From assembly GCF_004331735.1 (NCBI RefSeq), contig NZ_SJSO01000007.1, positions 1 through 64,000 on the forward strand: a stretch of DNA of 64,000 nt, read 5' to 3'. The notes under the pieces were generated by a model. It did no database searches, was not told the DNA's origin, and was given only the letters and a program-made list of their open reading frames with translations. The DNA is from Pedobacter psychrodurus. GTDB taxonomy: Bacteria; Bacteroidota; Bacteroidia; Sphingobacteriales; Sphingobacteriaceae. The translations under genes were made by a program, and so were the position numbers. Below are positions 16,577-24,398 of the stretch, one piece after another. Positions within the stretch are counted from its first letter, which is position 1. Every line of letters begins with the position of its first letter.

Positions 16577-16625
16577 AAAGAAGTCAAGTTTTATAGCGAT
16601 TTGGCTATTCAAACTTGACTTCTTT
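16577..16625. repeat. Long perfect hairpin with AAAGAAGTCAAGT arms
   Basis: AAAGAAGTCAAGTTT (16577-16591) pairs perfectly with AAACTTGACTTCTTT (16611-16625). Inside the loop, ATAGC (16593-16597) pairs with GCTAT (16604-16608). The 13-base arm AAAGAAGTCAAGT is repeated exactly in the terminator at 62631-62663, so this is a dispersed hairpin rather than a one-off. Confidence 0.7.
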
Positions 16626-16808
16626 GATATTTGGAAATGTATGGACGAGGCATTTGGCATCTTCAGCCCCGCTTTTGCTGCAACAAAAGCAGAAAAAGCT
16701 TTTGGTTTTCGCGTCAATCAGGTTTAAGAACAATGTTTAGCGCCTTGGAAACAGACTGCTGTCGGGGCTGTGGCTGCCATAGAAAACTGGCTTTCATTTC
16801 CAAAATAT
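16626..16808. repeat. Nested inverted-repeat element of unknown type
   Basis: GATATTTGGAAATG (16626-16639) is inverted at 16795-16808 (CATTTCC then AAAATAT, one extra A). Inside it CAGCCCCG (16664-16671) pairs with CGGGGCTG (16763-16770), and GCTTTTG (16671-16677) pairs with CAAAAGC (16684-16690). The stretch has no convincing gene; one short minus-strand frame (about 27 codons) lies in it. It may be a MITE-like element or a structured RNA. The rest of the gap to 16955 shows only a possible -7 box TAAGTTTG at 16931-16938. Confidence 0.5.
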
Positions 16809-16955
16809 GATCATTTTACTGAAATTTTGAAAGGTATTATTCCATATCTATGATAGACGCCCCTAACGATTAAAATGCTCATTGATTTGTAAAAGCTAAG
16901 GATATATTATTATGTTCGTATTTATTCGTTTAAGTTTGGACTTTAAATATCAAAA

Positions 16956-17435
16956 ATGAAATTCAGGAACCTACTTTTAATCTTATTGTTAGCCGTTACT
17001 TTTCAGGTAGAAGCACAGCAACCTACTTTATTGCCACAATTCACCTTTTACAAACTGGATGGAAAACCATTTTCAAATAATGATATTAAACAAGGAAAAA
17101 AGAACCTAATTATCTTATTTGATTGTACCTGTGATCATTGTCAGAGGGAAAGTAAAAACCTGAATACAAATTACGCCAAGTTTAAGGACGTTAACATTTA
17201 CATGATCACCATGGATGAGGCTTACATTATTCCACAGTTTTTCAATTCGTATGCCAAAGGTTTAAATGCCAAGCCCAATGTAATGGTATTGCAGGATAAG
17301 AAACGCATGTTTATTCCAACCTTTTTGCCAAAGCAATACCCATCCATGTACCTATATTCTTCAACTGGTAAATTGCTCATGTACCAATCGGGAGATGGGG
17401 GCATAAAAAAGCTGATGACCGTGGTAAGTAAATAA
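16956..17435 (+). CDS. Exported thioredoxin-like (TlpA/redoxin) protein
   Basis: A 159-residue protein with a signal peptide (MKFRNLLLILLLAVTFQVEAQ) and a thioredoxin fold. The active-site motif CDHC occurs in LFDCTCDHCQRES, after a short KKNLIILFD strand; an extra cysteine precedes it. The cis-Pro region is QYPSMYLYS. Such proteins reduce or oxidise envelope disulfides, for example in cytochrome maturation, but no partner is adjacent. Role by family only. Confidence 0.75.
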   Translation: MKFRNLLLILLLAVTFQVEAQQPTLLPQFTFYKLDGKPFSNNDIKQGKKNLIILFDCTCDHCQRESKNLNTNYAKFKDVNIYMITMDEAYIIPQFFNSYAKGLNAKPNVMVLQDKKRMFIPTFLPKQYPSMYLYSSTGKLLMYQSGDGGIKKLMTVVSK

Positions 17436-17446
17436 ATTAGCTTTTT

Positions 17447-17510
17447 TAGCCACAGATCTGCACAGATTAACACTGATTTTTATCTGTGCTAATCCTTTTA
17501 TCTGTGGTTA
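17447..17510. repeat. CACAGAT-word hairpin between convergent genes
   Basis: CCACAGAT (17450-17457) pairs with ATCTGTGG (17500-17507) and GCACAGAT (17460-17467) pairs with ATCTGTGC (17482-17489). The arms are degenerate repeats of the word CACAGAT. It sits in the gap between the thioredoxin-like gene and mntH, which converge, and probably terminates both. Confidence 0.65.
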
Positions 17511-17525
17511 AATTACTTTTAACCA

Positions 17526-19391
17526 TTACCTGATAATTAGTACAGGAATGTTCACTTTATGCCGTACCGAATCAACAGTGGTACCGAATATAAGGTCTTT
17601 TAAGCCTTTATGGCCATGCGCCCCCATTACCAATAGTTCCATTTCATTTCTGTTGCTGATATCAGCTATGGCTTTACCGGTACTTCCAAAACCAATAAAG
17701 GGTGTAGAATCATATCCAAGATCTTCGAGGTTGGCTCGGTATTTCTCCAGGTTGGCTGCATCGCTCTGTGTTTCATGGTCCATTACTTCGTTACCAAGAT
17801 AGCGTGCGGCAGCTGTTTCTACAACATGGATAAGGAAATAGTGTGCATCTTTGCCGCCTTGAATTAAAGCATGTCGAATGGTGTTTCTATCGTTTTTAGA
17901 AAAATCTACAGCAATTCCAATTCGTTTATAACTAATCTTGTCGATTTTACCAATATCCAAAGCATTCCCGTGAGGTACAAGCTGTCTTGATGCATTCTTT
18001 TTCTTTTCTAATAACGGATGGAAGAAAACATACAGCAAGAGTAGAACGATGAGGATTAATGCTGGTATTACAATCACATAAATCCACCAGTTGTTGGCCT
18101 CTTTTGCCCAGCCACTTATCTCTTCAATTACAAGTTTCACATTCAATGCGATAATAGCTAAAGCACTTGCCCATGCCAATACCTTAACCCAGGGTTTAAT
18201 TGCAAAATCTTTCATCAGTTTTTTATCTGATGTAAAATGAATTAATGGAATAATGGCAAAGCCCAATTGCAAACTTAACACCACCTGACTCAATACTAAT
18301 AGTCCGCCTAATGCATCATCTCCATAATGTAAAATGGTAAAAAAAGCAGGGATAATGGCCAGAAGGCGCGTAATCAAACGTCGTAACCAGGGCTGAATCC
18401 TTAGGTTAATGTGGCCTTCCATAATAATCTGTCCAGCTAAAGTCCCAGTAACGGTAGAACTTTGTCCGGCAGCGATTAATGCTATTGCAAATAGGGTTGG
18501 AGCTACATCCCCGAAAATGTTCGAAAGTAGTTTATGCGCATCTTGAATTTCAGCTACCTCATGTAGCCCATTTTTATAAAAAGCCGCTGCGGCAAGAATC
18601 AATATGGCAGCGTTAACAAAAAAAGCTAGGTTTAATGCAACTGTTGTATCAATGAGGTTAAATTTTATGGCCTCTTTAATCCCTTTATTGCTACGTTCGA
18701 TCTTCCTGGTTTGTACTAAAGATGAATGTAGATAAAGGTTATGCGGCATCACCGTTGCACCGATAATCCCGATGGCAATATAAAGTGCATCGCCATTTAG
18801 TATGGAGGGTTCAAATCCTTTGACTACTTCTTTAAGTGATGGTTCTACAATAAACATTTCAACCAGAAAGGAGATCCCGACAATAAAAACCATCGAAACG
18901 ATAAAGCCTTCCATGGCTCGCATGCCTTTGTTGAGTAAAAAGAGTAATAAAATGGTATCGAAAATAGTAATTGAAATGCCCCAGATTAATGGTAATCCAA
19001 AAAGCAGCTGTAGGCCTATGGCCATCCCGATAATTTCTGCTAAATCGCAAGCTATAATTGCAGTTTGTGCCAAGGCAAATAATGGAATATTAGCCCAACG
19101 CGGATAAGCTTGTTTAGATGCCTGTGCTAAATCAAGTCCTCTTACTATACCCAAACGGGCACTTAACGATTGTAAGAGCAATGCAATGAGGTTCGACATC
19201 AGTAAAACCCAAATTAATTGGTAACCGAATTTACTACCACCCGCTAAATCGGTCGCCCAGTTACCTGGGTCCATGTAGCCAACACTAATTAAATAAGCCG
19301 GACCAATGAAAGCCAAAATTCTTTTCCAACCTTTTCTTTTATCTGTATTTACACTTTGATGTACTTCACTTAACGATTCAGTTTTTGCCAT
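17526..19391 (-). CDS. mntH: Nramp-family divalent metal transporter fused to a UspA domain
   Basis: A 621-residue protein. Residues about 20-450 form an Nramp transporter with eleven or so helices; helix 1 carries the DPGNWATDLAGG metal-binding motif and helix 6 carries GATVMPHNLYLHSS. Residues about 485-621 are a universal stress protein domain (RIGIAVDFSKNDRNTIRHAL) ending with the ATP-binding motif GAHGHKGLKDLIFGTT. Mn(II) or Fe(II) uptake is the family function. The start overlaps the end of the DtxR-type regulator by 14 bases, which supports manganese control. The Usp tail is absent from E. coli MntH. Confidence 0.9.
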   Translation of the reverse strand: MAKTESLSEVHQSVNTDKRKGWKRILAFIGPAYLISVGYMDPGNWATDLAGGSKFGYQLIWVLLMSNLIALLLQSLSARLGIVRGLDLAQASKQAYPRWANIPLFALAQTAIIACDLAEIIGMAIGLQLLFGLPLIWGISITIFDTILLLFLLNKGMRAMEGFIVSMVFIVGISFLVEMFIVEPSLKEVVKGFEPSILNGDALYIAIGIIGATVMPHNLYLHSSLVQTRKIERSNKGIKEAIKFNLIDTTVALNLAFFVNAAILILAAAAFYKNGLHEVAEIQDAHKLLSNIFGDVAPTLFAIALIAAGQSSTVTGTLAGQIIMEGHINLRIQPWLRRLITRLLAIIPAFFTILHYGDDALGGLLVLSQVVLSLQLGFAIIPLIHFTSDKKLMKDFAIKPWVKVLAWASALAIIALNVKLVIEEISGWAKEANNWWIYVIVIPALILIVLLLLYVFFHPLLEKKKNASRQLVPHGNALDIGKIDKISYKRIGIAVDFSKNDRNTIRHALIQGGKDAHYFLIHVVETAAARYLGNEVMDHETQSDAANLEKYRANLEDLGYDSTPFIGFGSTGKAIADISNRNEMELLVMGAHGHKGLKDLIFGTTVDSVRHKVNIPVLIIR

Positions 19392-20040
19392 TGCTGCTGA
19401 TTAAAATATGTTTTGCAACTTCTCTACTAATATTAACTTGTTTATCGGATAACCGGATTTCTACGGAGCCATCAAAATCGGTTACATCGCTGATCTGGAT
19501 TTGTTTGCCCAAGGTAAGGCCTAACTTTTCTAAATGTTTTAAAAATGCCGAGCTGTGTTGGGTTACACCGGTAATGGTACCCCGATCGCCTATTTTTAGT
19601 TCGATTAATTTTATAAACTGGGTTTTGGCAAATCTTCCGTTTTTATCGGGAATGGGGTCGCCATGGGGGTCTGCTTTCGGAAAGCCTAAAAATTCATCTA
19701 GTCTTTCAATTAGCTCAATTGATTTAATATGCTCTAACTCTTCCGCTACATCATGTACCTCATCCCACTTAAAGTTTAATTTGTCTACCAAAAAAACTTC
19801 CCATAATCTATGCTTACGGACAATATCTATCGCTGTATTTTTTCCGATTTCGGTTAAAGTAACCCCCTGGTATTTAATATAATCAACTAAGCCTTTGTCG
19901 GCTAATTTCTTAATCATATCGGTAACCGAAGCTGGTTTGGTTTGCATTTGCTCTGCAATAGCGTTGGTTTGAACGTTTATGGTTTTCTCTGCCAGATGAT
20001 AAATAGTCTTTAGATAGTTCTCTTCCGTGTAACTTTGCAT
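19378..20040 (-). CDS. mntR: DtxR/MntR-family metal-dependent transcriptional regulator
   Basis: A 220-residue regulator with an N-terminal winged helix (YTEENYLKTIYHLAEK, NAIAEQMQTKPASVTDMIKKL), a dimerisation domain with metal-ligand residues (HRLWEVFL, EVHDVAEELEHI), and a C-terminal FeoA/SH3-like domain (ISDVTDFDGSVEIRL). The family represses metal uptake when loaded with Mn or Fe. It precedes and overlaps the Nramp gene. A 22-base palindrome lies 19 bases upstream of its start and is the likely autoregulatory operator. Confidence 0.88.
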   Translation of the reverse strand: MQSYTEENYLKTIYHLAEKTINVQTNAIAEQMQTKPASVTDMIKKLADKGLVDYIKYQGVTLTEIGKNTAIDIVRKHRLWEVFLVDKLNFKWDEVHDVAEELEHIKSIELIERLDEFLGFPKADPHGDPIPDKNGRFAKTQFIKLIELKIGDRGTITGVTQHSSAFLKHLEKLGLTLGKQIQISDVTDFDGSVEIRLSDKQVNISREVAKHILISSNGKN

Positions 20041-20058
20041 TTATATTTATCTAATTTT

Positions 20059-20080
20059 ATTTTTAGGTAAATCTAAAAAT
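20059..20080. promoter_or_regulatory. Candidate MntR/DtxR operator palindrome
   Basis: ATTTTTAG-GTAAAT-CTAAAAAT is a perfect inverted repeat with 8-base arms. TTTAGG..CTAAA resembles DtxR/MntR boxes of the TTAGGTTAACCTAA type. It lies in the divergent region between mntR-mntH and the Lrp gene, so it may control both directions. Confidence 0.6.
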
Positions 20081-20167
20081 TATTTTTTAAAATATATATG
20101 ATAAATTATGTTAAAATTTAGAATATAATTTGGTTATGTTTGTATTCTCAAATACCTTTAACACCAT

Positions 20168-20638
20168 ATGGCATCTGAATTAGATAAAATTGACTTTAAA
20201 ATTTTAAGAATTCTTCAAGAGAATGGAAGAATTACAAACTTGCTTTTATCCCAAGAAATTGGTTTATCACCTGCACCAACTTTAGAACGTGTGCGCAAGC
20301 TTGAAATGGCAGGATATATTAAAAGTTATCATGCACTGGTAGATGAAGAAAAGCTGGGTTTAGGTATCAAAACCTTTATTCAGATTCAACTCGATTTTCA
20401 TAAAAATAACACCATCCAGATCTTTTTGGATGAAGTAAATCAAATTAAGGAAATCACAGAGTGTCACCACGTTACTGGTCAGGCCGATTTTCTATTAAAG
20501 GTTTATGTGAAAGACATTAAAGCATACGAACGTTTAATCATGGATAAAATCAGTAAGATTTCTGTGGTTAAAACTTTCCAAACGATGATGATCATGTCGA
20601 CCACAAAGAAAGAACCGATTGTGCCTTTGGAGTATTAA
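20168..20638 (+). CDS. Lrp/AsnC-family transcriptional regulator
   Basis: A 156-residue regulator with an N-terminal helix-turn-helix (LDKIDFKILRILQENGRITN, LSQEIGLSPAPTLERVRKLE) and a C-terminal RAM effector-binding domain (TECHHVTGQADFLLKVYVKD). Family members sense amino acids and act as octamers or dimers. It is divergent from mntR. TATGTTTG (20135-20142) is a possible -7 box 25 bases before the ATG. Its ligand and targets cannot be read from the sequence. Confidence 0.9.
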   Translation: MASELDKIDFKILRILQENGRITNLLLSQEIGLSPAPTLERVRKLEMAGYIKSYHALVDEEKLGLGIKTFIQIQLDFHKNNTIQIFLDEVNQIKEITECHHVTGQADFLLKVYVKDIKAYERLIMDKISKISVVKTFQTMMIMSTTKKEPIVPLEY

Positions 20639-20666
20639 ACCGAATAATACCGTCATTTTATAGATG

Positions 20667-20732
20667 CGTCATGCTGAATTTATTTCAGCATCTTTCTTGC
20701 TATTAAGACCCTGAACTAAATTCAGGGTGACG
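20667..20732. repeat. CGTCATGCTGAA-type double-hairpin repeat
   Basis: CGTCA (20667-20671) and TGACG (20728-20732) bracket two stem-loops: ATGCTGAA-TTTAT-TTCAGCAT (20671-20691) and CCCTGAA-CTAAA-TTCAGGG (20709-20727). A half copy (AGACCCTGAAATAAAT..GGTGACG) lies at 27860-27888. It occupies the convergent gap between the Lrp gene and the hydrolase gene. Confidence 0.65.
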
Positions 20733-20744
20733 TATTGAGAAAGG

Positions 20745-21407
20745 TTAGTCGATTTCGTTATTCAATATTATCCCATCAATAATTCCTGATATTTCCTCCG
20801 CATTTTGGTAAACCATAAAATGCGTTCCGTTTTGGATTACAAAATCTGGCATTGCGGTTTTGGAATACAAAATTTTATCATTGGTGCCGTGAATGTGGTA
20901 GATGCCTTTAGGTTTGATTTTATTCCTCCAGCCTAAAATACTCCCGATTGCCCATTTCAAAAAATAAGGATCTGTATCTTTTATAATTTTGCTCAAAAGT
21001 GTTTTCTCACTACTGGAACGTGTACCGAAATAATAATTTTGAGTGAGTTTATTCGATGACTTTAAGAGTTTTGCAGGGATAAGTTTCAGTAGTCCAAGCT
21101 TACCTGCGAAACGATATAATGCGGGTAGATGAGTACTCAACATGGTACTCGAGATGATAATCGTTGTTGCAGGGTTTAATAATTTTGCAATTTCTACTGC
21201 TATCATCCCGCCAAAAGAAACGCCGACCAAGGCAAAAGGCTGAGTTAAGTTCATTACTTCACTTAGGCGTTTAGCGTATGAAGCCAACGATTCATTTTTA
21301 TTTGGCGTAATCCAATCTATGTGAATGATATTGATATTTTCATCTAGCTTTAGCTTAGAAAAAATTCTTCTACCGGCACCTAAACCGCTTATAAAATAAG
21401 TATTCAT
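20745..21407 (-). CDS. Alpha/beta hydrolase
   Basis: A 220-residue cytosolic protein with the nucleophile elbow GVSFGGM (serine) near residue 62, a following helix (IAVEIAKLLNP), and the C-terminal His in NGTHFMVYQNAEE. An Asp candidate is in HGTNDKILYS. The oxyanion strand is near YFISGLGAGRRIF. Substrate cannot be assigned. Its ATG overlaps the ung stop by one base, so it is translationally coupled to ung. Confidence 0.75.
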   Translation of the reverse strand: MNTYFISGLGAGRRIFSKLKLDENINIIHIDWITPNKNESLASYAKRLSEVMNLTQPFALVGVSFGGMIAVEIAKLLNPATTIIISSTMLSTHLPALYRFAGKLGLLKLIPAKLLKSSNKLTQNYYFGTRSSSEKTLLSKIIKDTDPYFLKWAIGSILGWRNKIKPKGIYHIHGTNDKILYSKTAMPDFVIQNGTHFMVYQNAEEISGIIDGIILNNEID

Positions 21408-22087
21408 TATGCTGGTAAGTTCCAGTCGATGGGTGTTAAGTTGTTTTGTACTAAAAGCTGATTTGCGTTGGAGAAATGTTTAGATCCAAAAAAACCATTG
21501 TAAGCCGAAAATGGCGATGGGTGGGCTGCTGTAAGTACATAATGCCTTTTCTGGTCGATTAAAGCCGCTTTTTGCTGCGCGTATTTACCCCACAAAAGAA
21601 ATACGATCTGTTCGCGTTTTTGAGATAAAGCCTTGATAATTTCATCAGTGAAAATTTCCCAGCCACGGTTTTGATGTGAACCTGCTTCTGAAGCACGAAC
21701 GGTTAAGGTGGCATTTAACAACAATACACCTTGTTCTGCCCAATGCGTTAAATGTCCGTGGTTTGGTGTTTTAAAACCTTCAATATCAGTTTCCAGCTCT
21801 TTATAAATATTTTTTAATGAGGGCGGAACAGCTACACCACGCTGTACCGAAAAAGACAGACCATGCGCCTGGCCAACACCATGATAGGGATCTTGACCTA
21901 GAATGACAACTTTTACCTGATCGAAAGGTGTGGTGTTTAATGCATTGAAAATATCAGCGCCTTTTGGGTAAACCATTGCACCTTTCTGTTTCTCTTCCTG
22001 TAAAAAAGACTTAAGGCTTTTCATGTAGTCTTTTTCGAATTCTTCTTCTAAAACGGCTAACCAACCTGGTTCTAATGCTGCAGACAT
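21407..22087 (-). CDS. ung: Uracil-DNA glycosylase, family 1
   Basis: A 226-residue UDG that removes uracil from DNA and starts base excision repair. The water-activating motif [17 protein letters not shown] (about 63-79), LLLNATLTV, the [10 protein letters not shown] strand and the minor-groove loop [13 protein letters not shown] are all present. Length is normal. It heads a two-gene unit with the hydrolase. Confidence 0.97.
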   Translation of the reverse strand: MSAALEPGWLAVLEEEFEKDYMKSLKSFLQEEKQKGAMVYPKGADIFNALNTTPFDQVKVVILGQDPYHGVGQAHGLSFSVQRGVAVPPSLKNIYKELETDIEGFKTPNHGHLTHWAEQGVLLLNATLTVRASEAGSHQNRGWEIFTDEIIKALSQKREQIVFLLWGKYAQQKAALIDQKRHYVLTAAHPSPFSAYNGFFGSKHFSNANQLLVQNNLTPIDWNLPA

Positions 22088-22089
22088 GT

Positions 22090-22255
22090 CTTTTGATGTA
22101 AAATGTATTGAATGTAAGATGTATAATGTAAAATCGGGTCAATGGTTTGATAGTTTATAGTCAATAGTTTGGGTGTTCATTCTGGTGAATAGACATTCAA
22201 CTATTAAACTATGAGCCATGGACCAATAAACTATCAACCAAACCCGTCTCAAAAA
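22090..22255. repeat. Degenerate word repeats and large imperfect palindrome
   Basis: 22097-22134 is a run of AATGTAAAAT/ATGTAAGATG-like words. The rest is an imperfect inverted repeat: GTTTGATAGTTTATAGTCAA on the left and AATAAACTATCAACCAAACC on the right, with ATAGTTT/AAACTAT words in both arms. No gene is present. It separates ung from the exported thioredoxin gene upstream on the same strand. Confidence 0.55.
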
Positions 22256-22257
22256 GT

Positions 22258-22776
22258 TTAAGATTTCTTCTTATAAATAGCTAACAGATCACCCTCTAGT
22301 GTTGTTTTAGGGCCTTCAATAATTCTCCCCAGTTCTTTTCCTTTTTTATCAAAGACAATAAAAGTTGGTACCCTTACAATGTCCAAGCCATCTATAATGC
22401 CGTTTTCAGCTTTTTTATTTCCATCAACCGCAATAATTTCTACGTTTTTCTCATTAAAGTGCAAGGCGTCTAAAATTTTAAAGAAGTTTGGTACGTTTGC
22501 TTTACTATCGCCACACCAGGTGCCTAAAACAATTTTGATTTTTTCATTTTTAACCAGTTTTTTCAGTTCGATCAGTGTTGCCGCATCTGGTATGTAAGCT
22601 GCATAAAGCGGATCGTACATTTCTTTGAACTCAGGAAAGGTCGTAATGCCCTCGCGCGTACAGGCATTAATTAATATGTCTTTATTGTGAACTTGATCGT
22701 GGATTTTTTTATTCACATCTTGAGCAGAAACGTTCATTGCAAGTACGATTAGGGTTATGGATAAGAGGATTTTCAT
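22258..22776 (-). CDS. Exported thioredoxin-fold protein with single-cysteine motif
   Basis: A 172-residue protein with a signal peptide (MKILLSITLIVLAMNVSAQ). The thioredoxin fold is indicated by KIKIVLGTWCGDSKANVPNF and cis-Pro RVPTFIVFDKKGKELGR. The active site is WCGDS, so the second cysteine of CxxC is missing and a monothiol or non-redox role is likely. Another cysteine (NACTREG) lies earlier. It is conserved in type with Bacteroidota thioredoxin family proteins. Confidence 0.75.
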   Translation of the reverse strand: MKILLSITLIVLAMNVSAQDVNKKIHDQVHNKDILINACTREGITTFPEFKEMYDPLYAAYIPDAATLIELKKLVKNEKIKIVLGTWCGDSKANVPNFFKILDALHFNEKNVEIIAVDGNKKAENGIIDGLDIVRVPTFIVFDKKGKELGRIIEGPKTTLEGDLLAIYKKKS

Positions 22777-22892
22777 ATTAGTGAAATGATTTTTGTGAGC
22801 TTTTAAATTTTTAATGAAATTATTGTTTTAAAATCTAATTTCTGCCATTTAAACACGATATTTGCAAAAAAAAAATAATTAGAATAAAATTT

Positions 22893-23432
22893 ATGCCAAA
22901 TATTATCAGATTAATTGCGGGGTTTGCTTTACTGGGTGGCGCAGTAGCTTTATTTATTTTCGGTTTCTGGCCATGGGGCATCGTTGCCATATTATTGGGA
23001 ATAATTGTAGTGGTAACTTATTTCTTTAATGAGAATATGCTTTTAGCACAATGGTTTCTTCGAAAAGATAACATGCCTAAAGCAAAAATGTTTTTAGATA
23101 GGATTACCAATTACGAAACGCAGTTGATTAAAGTTCAACATGGTTATTATAACTTATTAATCGGTTTAATTGAAAGCAGAACAGCACCGATGCAGAGTGA
23201 GAAGTATTTCAAAAAATCGCTTGCATTAGGTATGCAGATGGATCATAACATTGCTTTAGCTAAATTGAGTTTAGCAGGTATTGCAATGGCTAAACGGAAC
23301 AAACGCGAAGCAACCATGTACCTTGCTGAAGCGAAAAAAGCAGATAAGAACAAATTATTGGCCGATCAGATTAAGCAAATGAAAGATCAGATGGGCATGA
23401 TGGATAAGCAACAGCAAGTTCGTTATAGATAG
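22893..23432 (+). CDS. TPR-like membrane protein of unknown function
   Basis: A 179-residue protein with two hydrophobic segments at the N-terminus (IIRLIAGFALLGGAVALFIF and WGIVAILLGIIVVVTYFF), then a helical cytosolic domain. Helix pairs such as MPKAKMFLDRITN, SEKYFKKSLALGM and REATMYLAEAKKADKN resemble degenerate TPRs. GATATTTGC about 33 bases upstream is a near-match to the -7 box. No catalytic motif is seen and the function is unknown. Confidence 0.6.
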   Translation: MPNIIRLIAGFALLGGAVALFIFGFWPWGIVAILLGIIVVVTYFFNENMLLAQWFLRKDNMPKAKMFLDRITNYETQLIKVQHGYYNLLIGLIESRTAPMQSEKYFKKSLALGMQMDHNIALAKLSLAGIAMAKRNKREATMYLAEAKKADKNKLLADQIKQMKDQMGMMDKQQQVRYR

Positions 23433-23449
23433 TATTAATTACCATATAT

Positions 23450-23478
23450 AAAGCCATTTCATTATTTGAGATGGCTTT
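23450..23478 (+). terminator. Rho-independent terminator
   Basis: AAAGCCATTTC (23450-23460) pairs with GAGATGGCTTT (23468-23478) across a 7-base loop, followed by a T-run. It lies 18 bases after the TPR-like gene. Confidence 0.85.
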
Positions 23479-23551
23479 TTTTTATTGATTAGTTTTTTTG
23501 TAATTACTTTTTTGGTTTTGGAAATGAATGTCGGTTTTCCATCGGGTGCGG

Positions 23552-23608
23552 TAGTCCCGCTATTCGTTCCAGCCGATGAAGGATCGGCATCCACTGTTAT
23601 CGGGTTTA
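23552..23608 (+). repeat. Dispersed cloverleaf-like element, diverged copy 3
   Basis: AGTCCCGCTATTCGTT begins it, the central hairpin is GCCGAT-GAAGG-ATCGGC, and it ends CTGTTATCGGGTTTA. Compared with copies at 779-840 and 33642-33703, both stems have changed sequence on both sides (CCTG/CAGG to CCCG/CGGG; CCCGAT/ATCGGG to GCCGAT/ATCGGC). A CATCCTGAGC-type repeat follows at 23665-23690. Confidence 0.65.
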
Positions 23609-23701
23609 TAGTGAAGGGTTTGTGGCCGAGATGCATGATGTTCATTGCATCAGTAATATAGAAATGTCATCCTGAGCTTGTCGAAGGGCTTTTAGTAGTG
23701 A

Positions 23702-24199
23702 TTAAGGTTTATCTCTTCCGATAAATCTCTCTTTACCTAAAAGAAAACCAATTGCCCGCTTAACATTCTTCTCTACAGAATCTTCTGTTTTGAGGTTTGC
23801 AATATAACGTGTTATTTCTTTTTGCAAATAGGGAGCAAGGCCATCAAATATCTCCTTAGCCGCTTTGTTTTCTGCCAGAGCTTCAACTAATTTAGGGTGT
23901 ACAGTTATTGAACGTATTTCAGTATCAAATACTATTTCGAAGATTGCAGTATCTCCAACATCTTTGCCTGCGGCTTTTCGCATAGGGGTATTCAGGTACA
24001 AACGCCAATCGCCAGCATACTTTACCAAGGTTTGTTTAAACTCATGCCCATCAATTTTCATCGTAATCGGGAGTTGGCCTTTGTTTTTCCCTGCCTGATA
24101 GAAAACATAGTTTAATGCTTCATCTGGTACAAATACAAAAGGATTGATACCTATAATTTTAATTTCGGAAGTAAAAGGTTTTGGTTTTTTTGTGTTCAT
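23702..24199 (-). CDS. YdeI/OmdA-family protein with DUF1905 domain
   Basis: A 165-residue cytosolic protein. The first ~100 residues match DUF1905 (FVFVPDEALNYVFYQAGKNK, WRLYLNTPMRKAAGKDVGD). The rest matches the bacteriocin-protection YdeI/OmpD-associated motif set (AENKAAKEIFDGLAPYLQKE, KRAIGFLLG). The biochemical role of this family is not established. It is convergent with the TPR-like gene. Confidence 0.75.
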   Translation of the reverse strand: MNTKKPKPFTSEIKIIGINPFVFVPDEALNYVFYQAGKNKGQLPITMKIDGHEFKQTLVKYAGDWRLYLNTPMRKAAGKDVGDTAIFEIVFDTEIRSITVHPKLVEALAENKAAKEIFDGLAPYLQKEITRYIANLKTEDSVEKNVKRAIGFLLGKERFIGRDKP

Positions 24200-24398
24200 T
24201 GGCTTTCTATTAAATAAAGATATTGGCTTTGATTAAAACTCCATAATTTTTGGGTCAATAATCAAGCGCCATAATTTCTCTCTATGCTCCATGCCCAACG
24301 CTTTTCGCTCTTCGCTAACTGCTCTCCACGCACTGCTTTTTGCTAAAAATTAAAACCAAACGTTATTTTCCATTGTAGTTTATGTAAAATCTAATACT

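Noticed and set aside
18795..18825. GGTTCAAATCC string resembling a tRNA T-arm
   Set aside because: It lies in the middle of the Nramp coding sequence and has no acceptor or anticodon stems around it.
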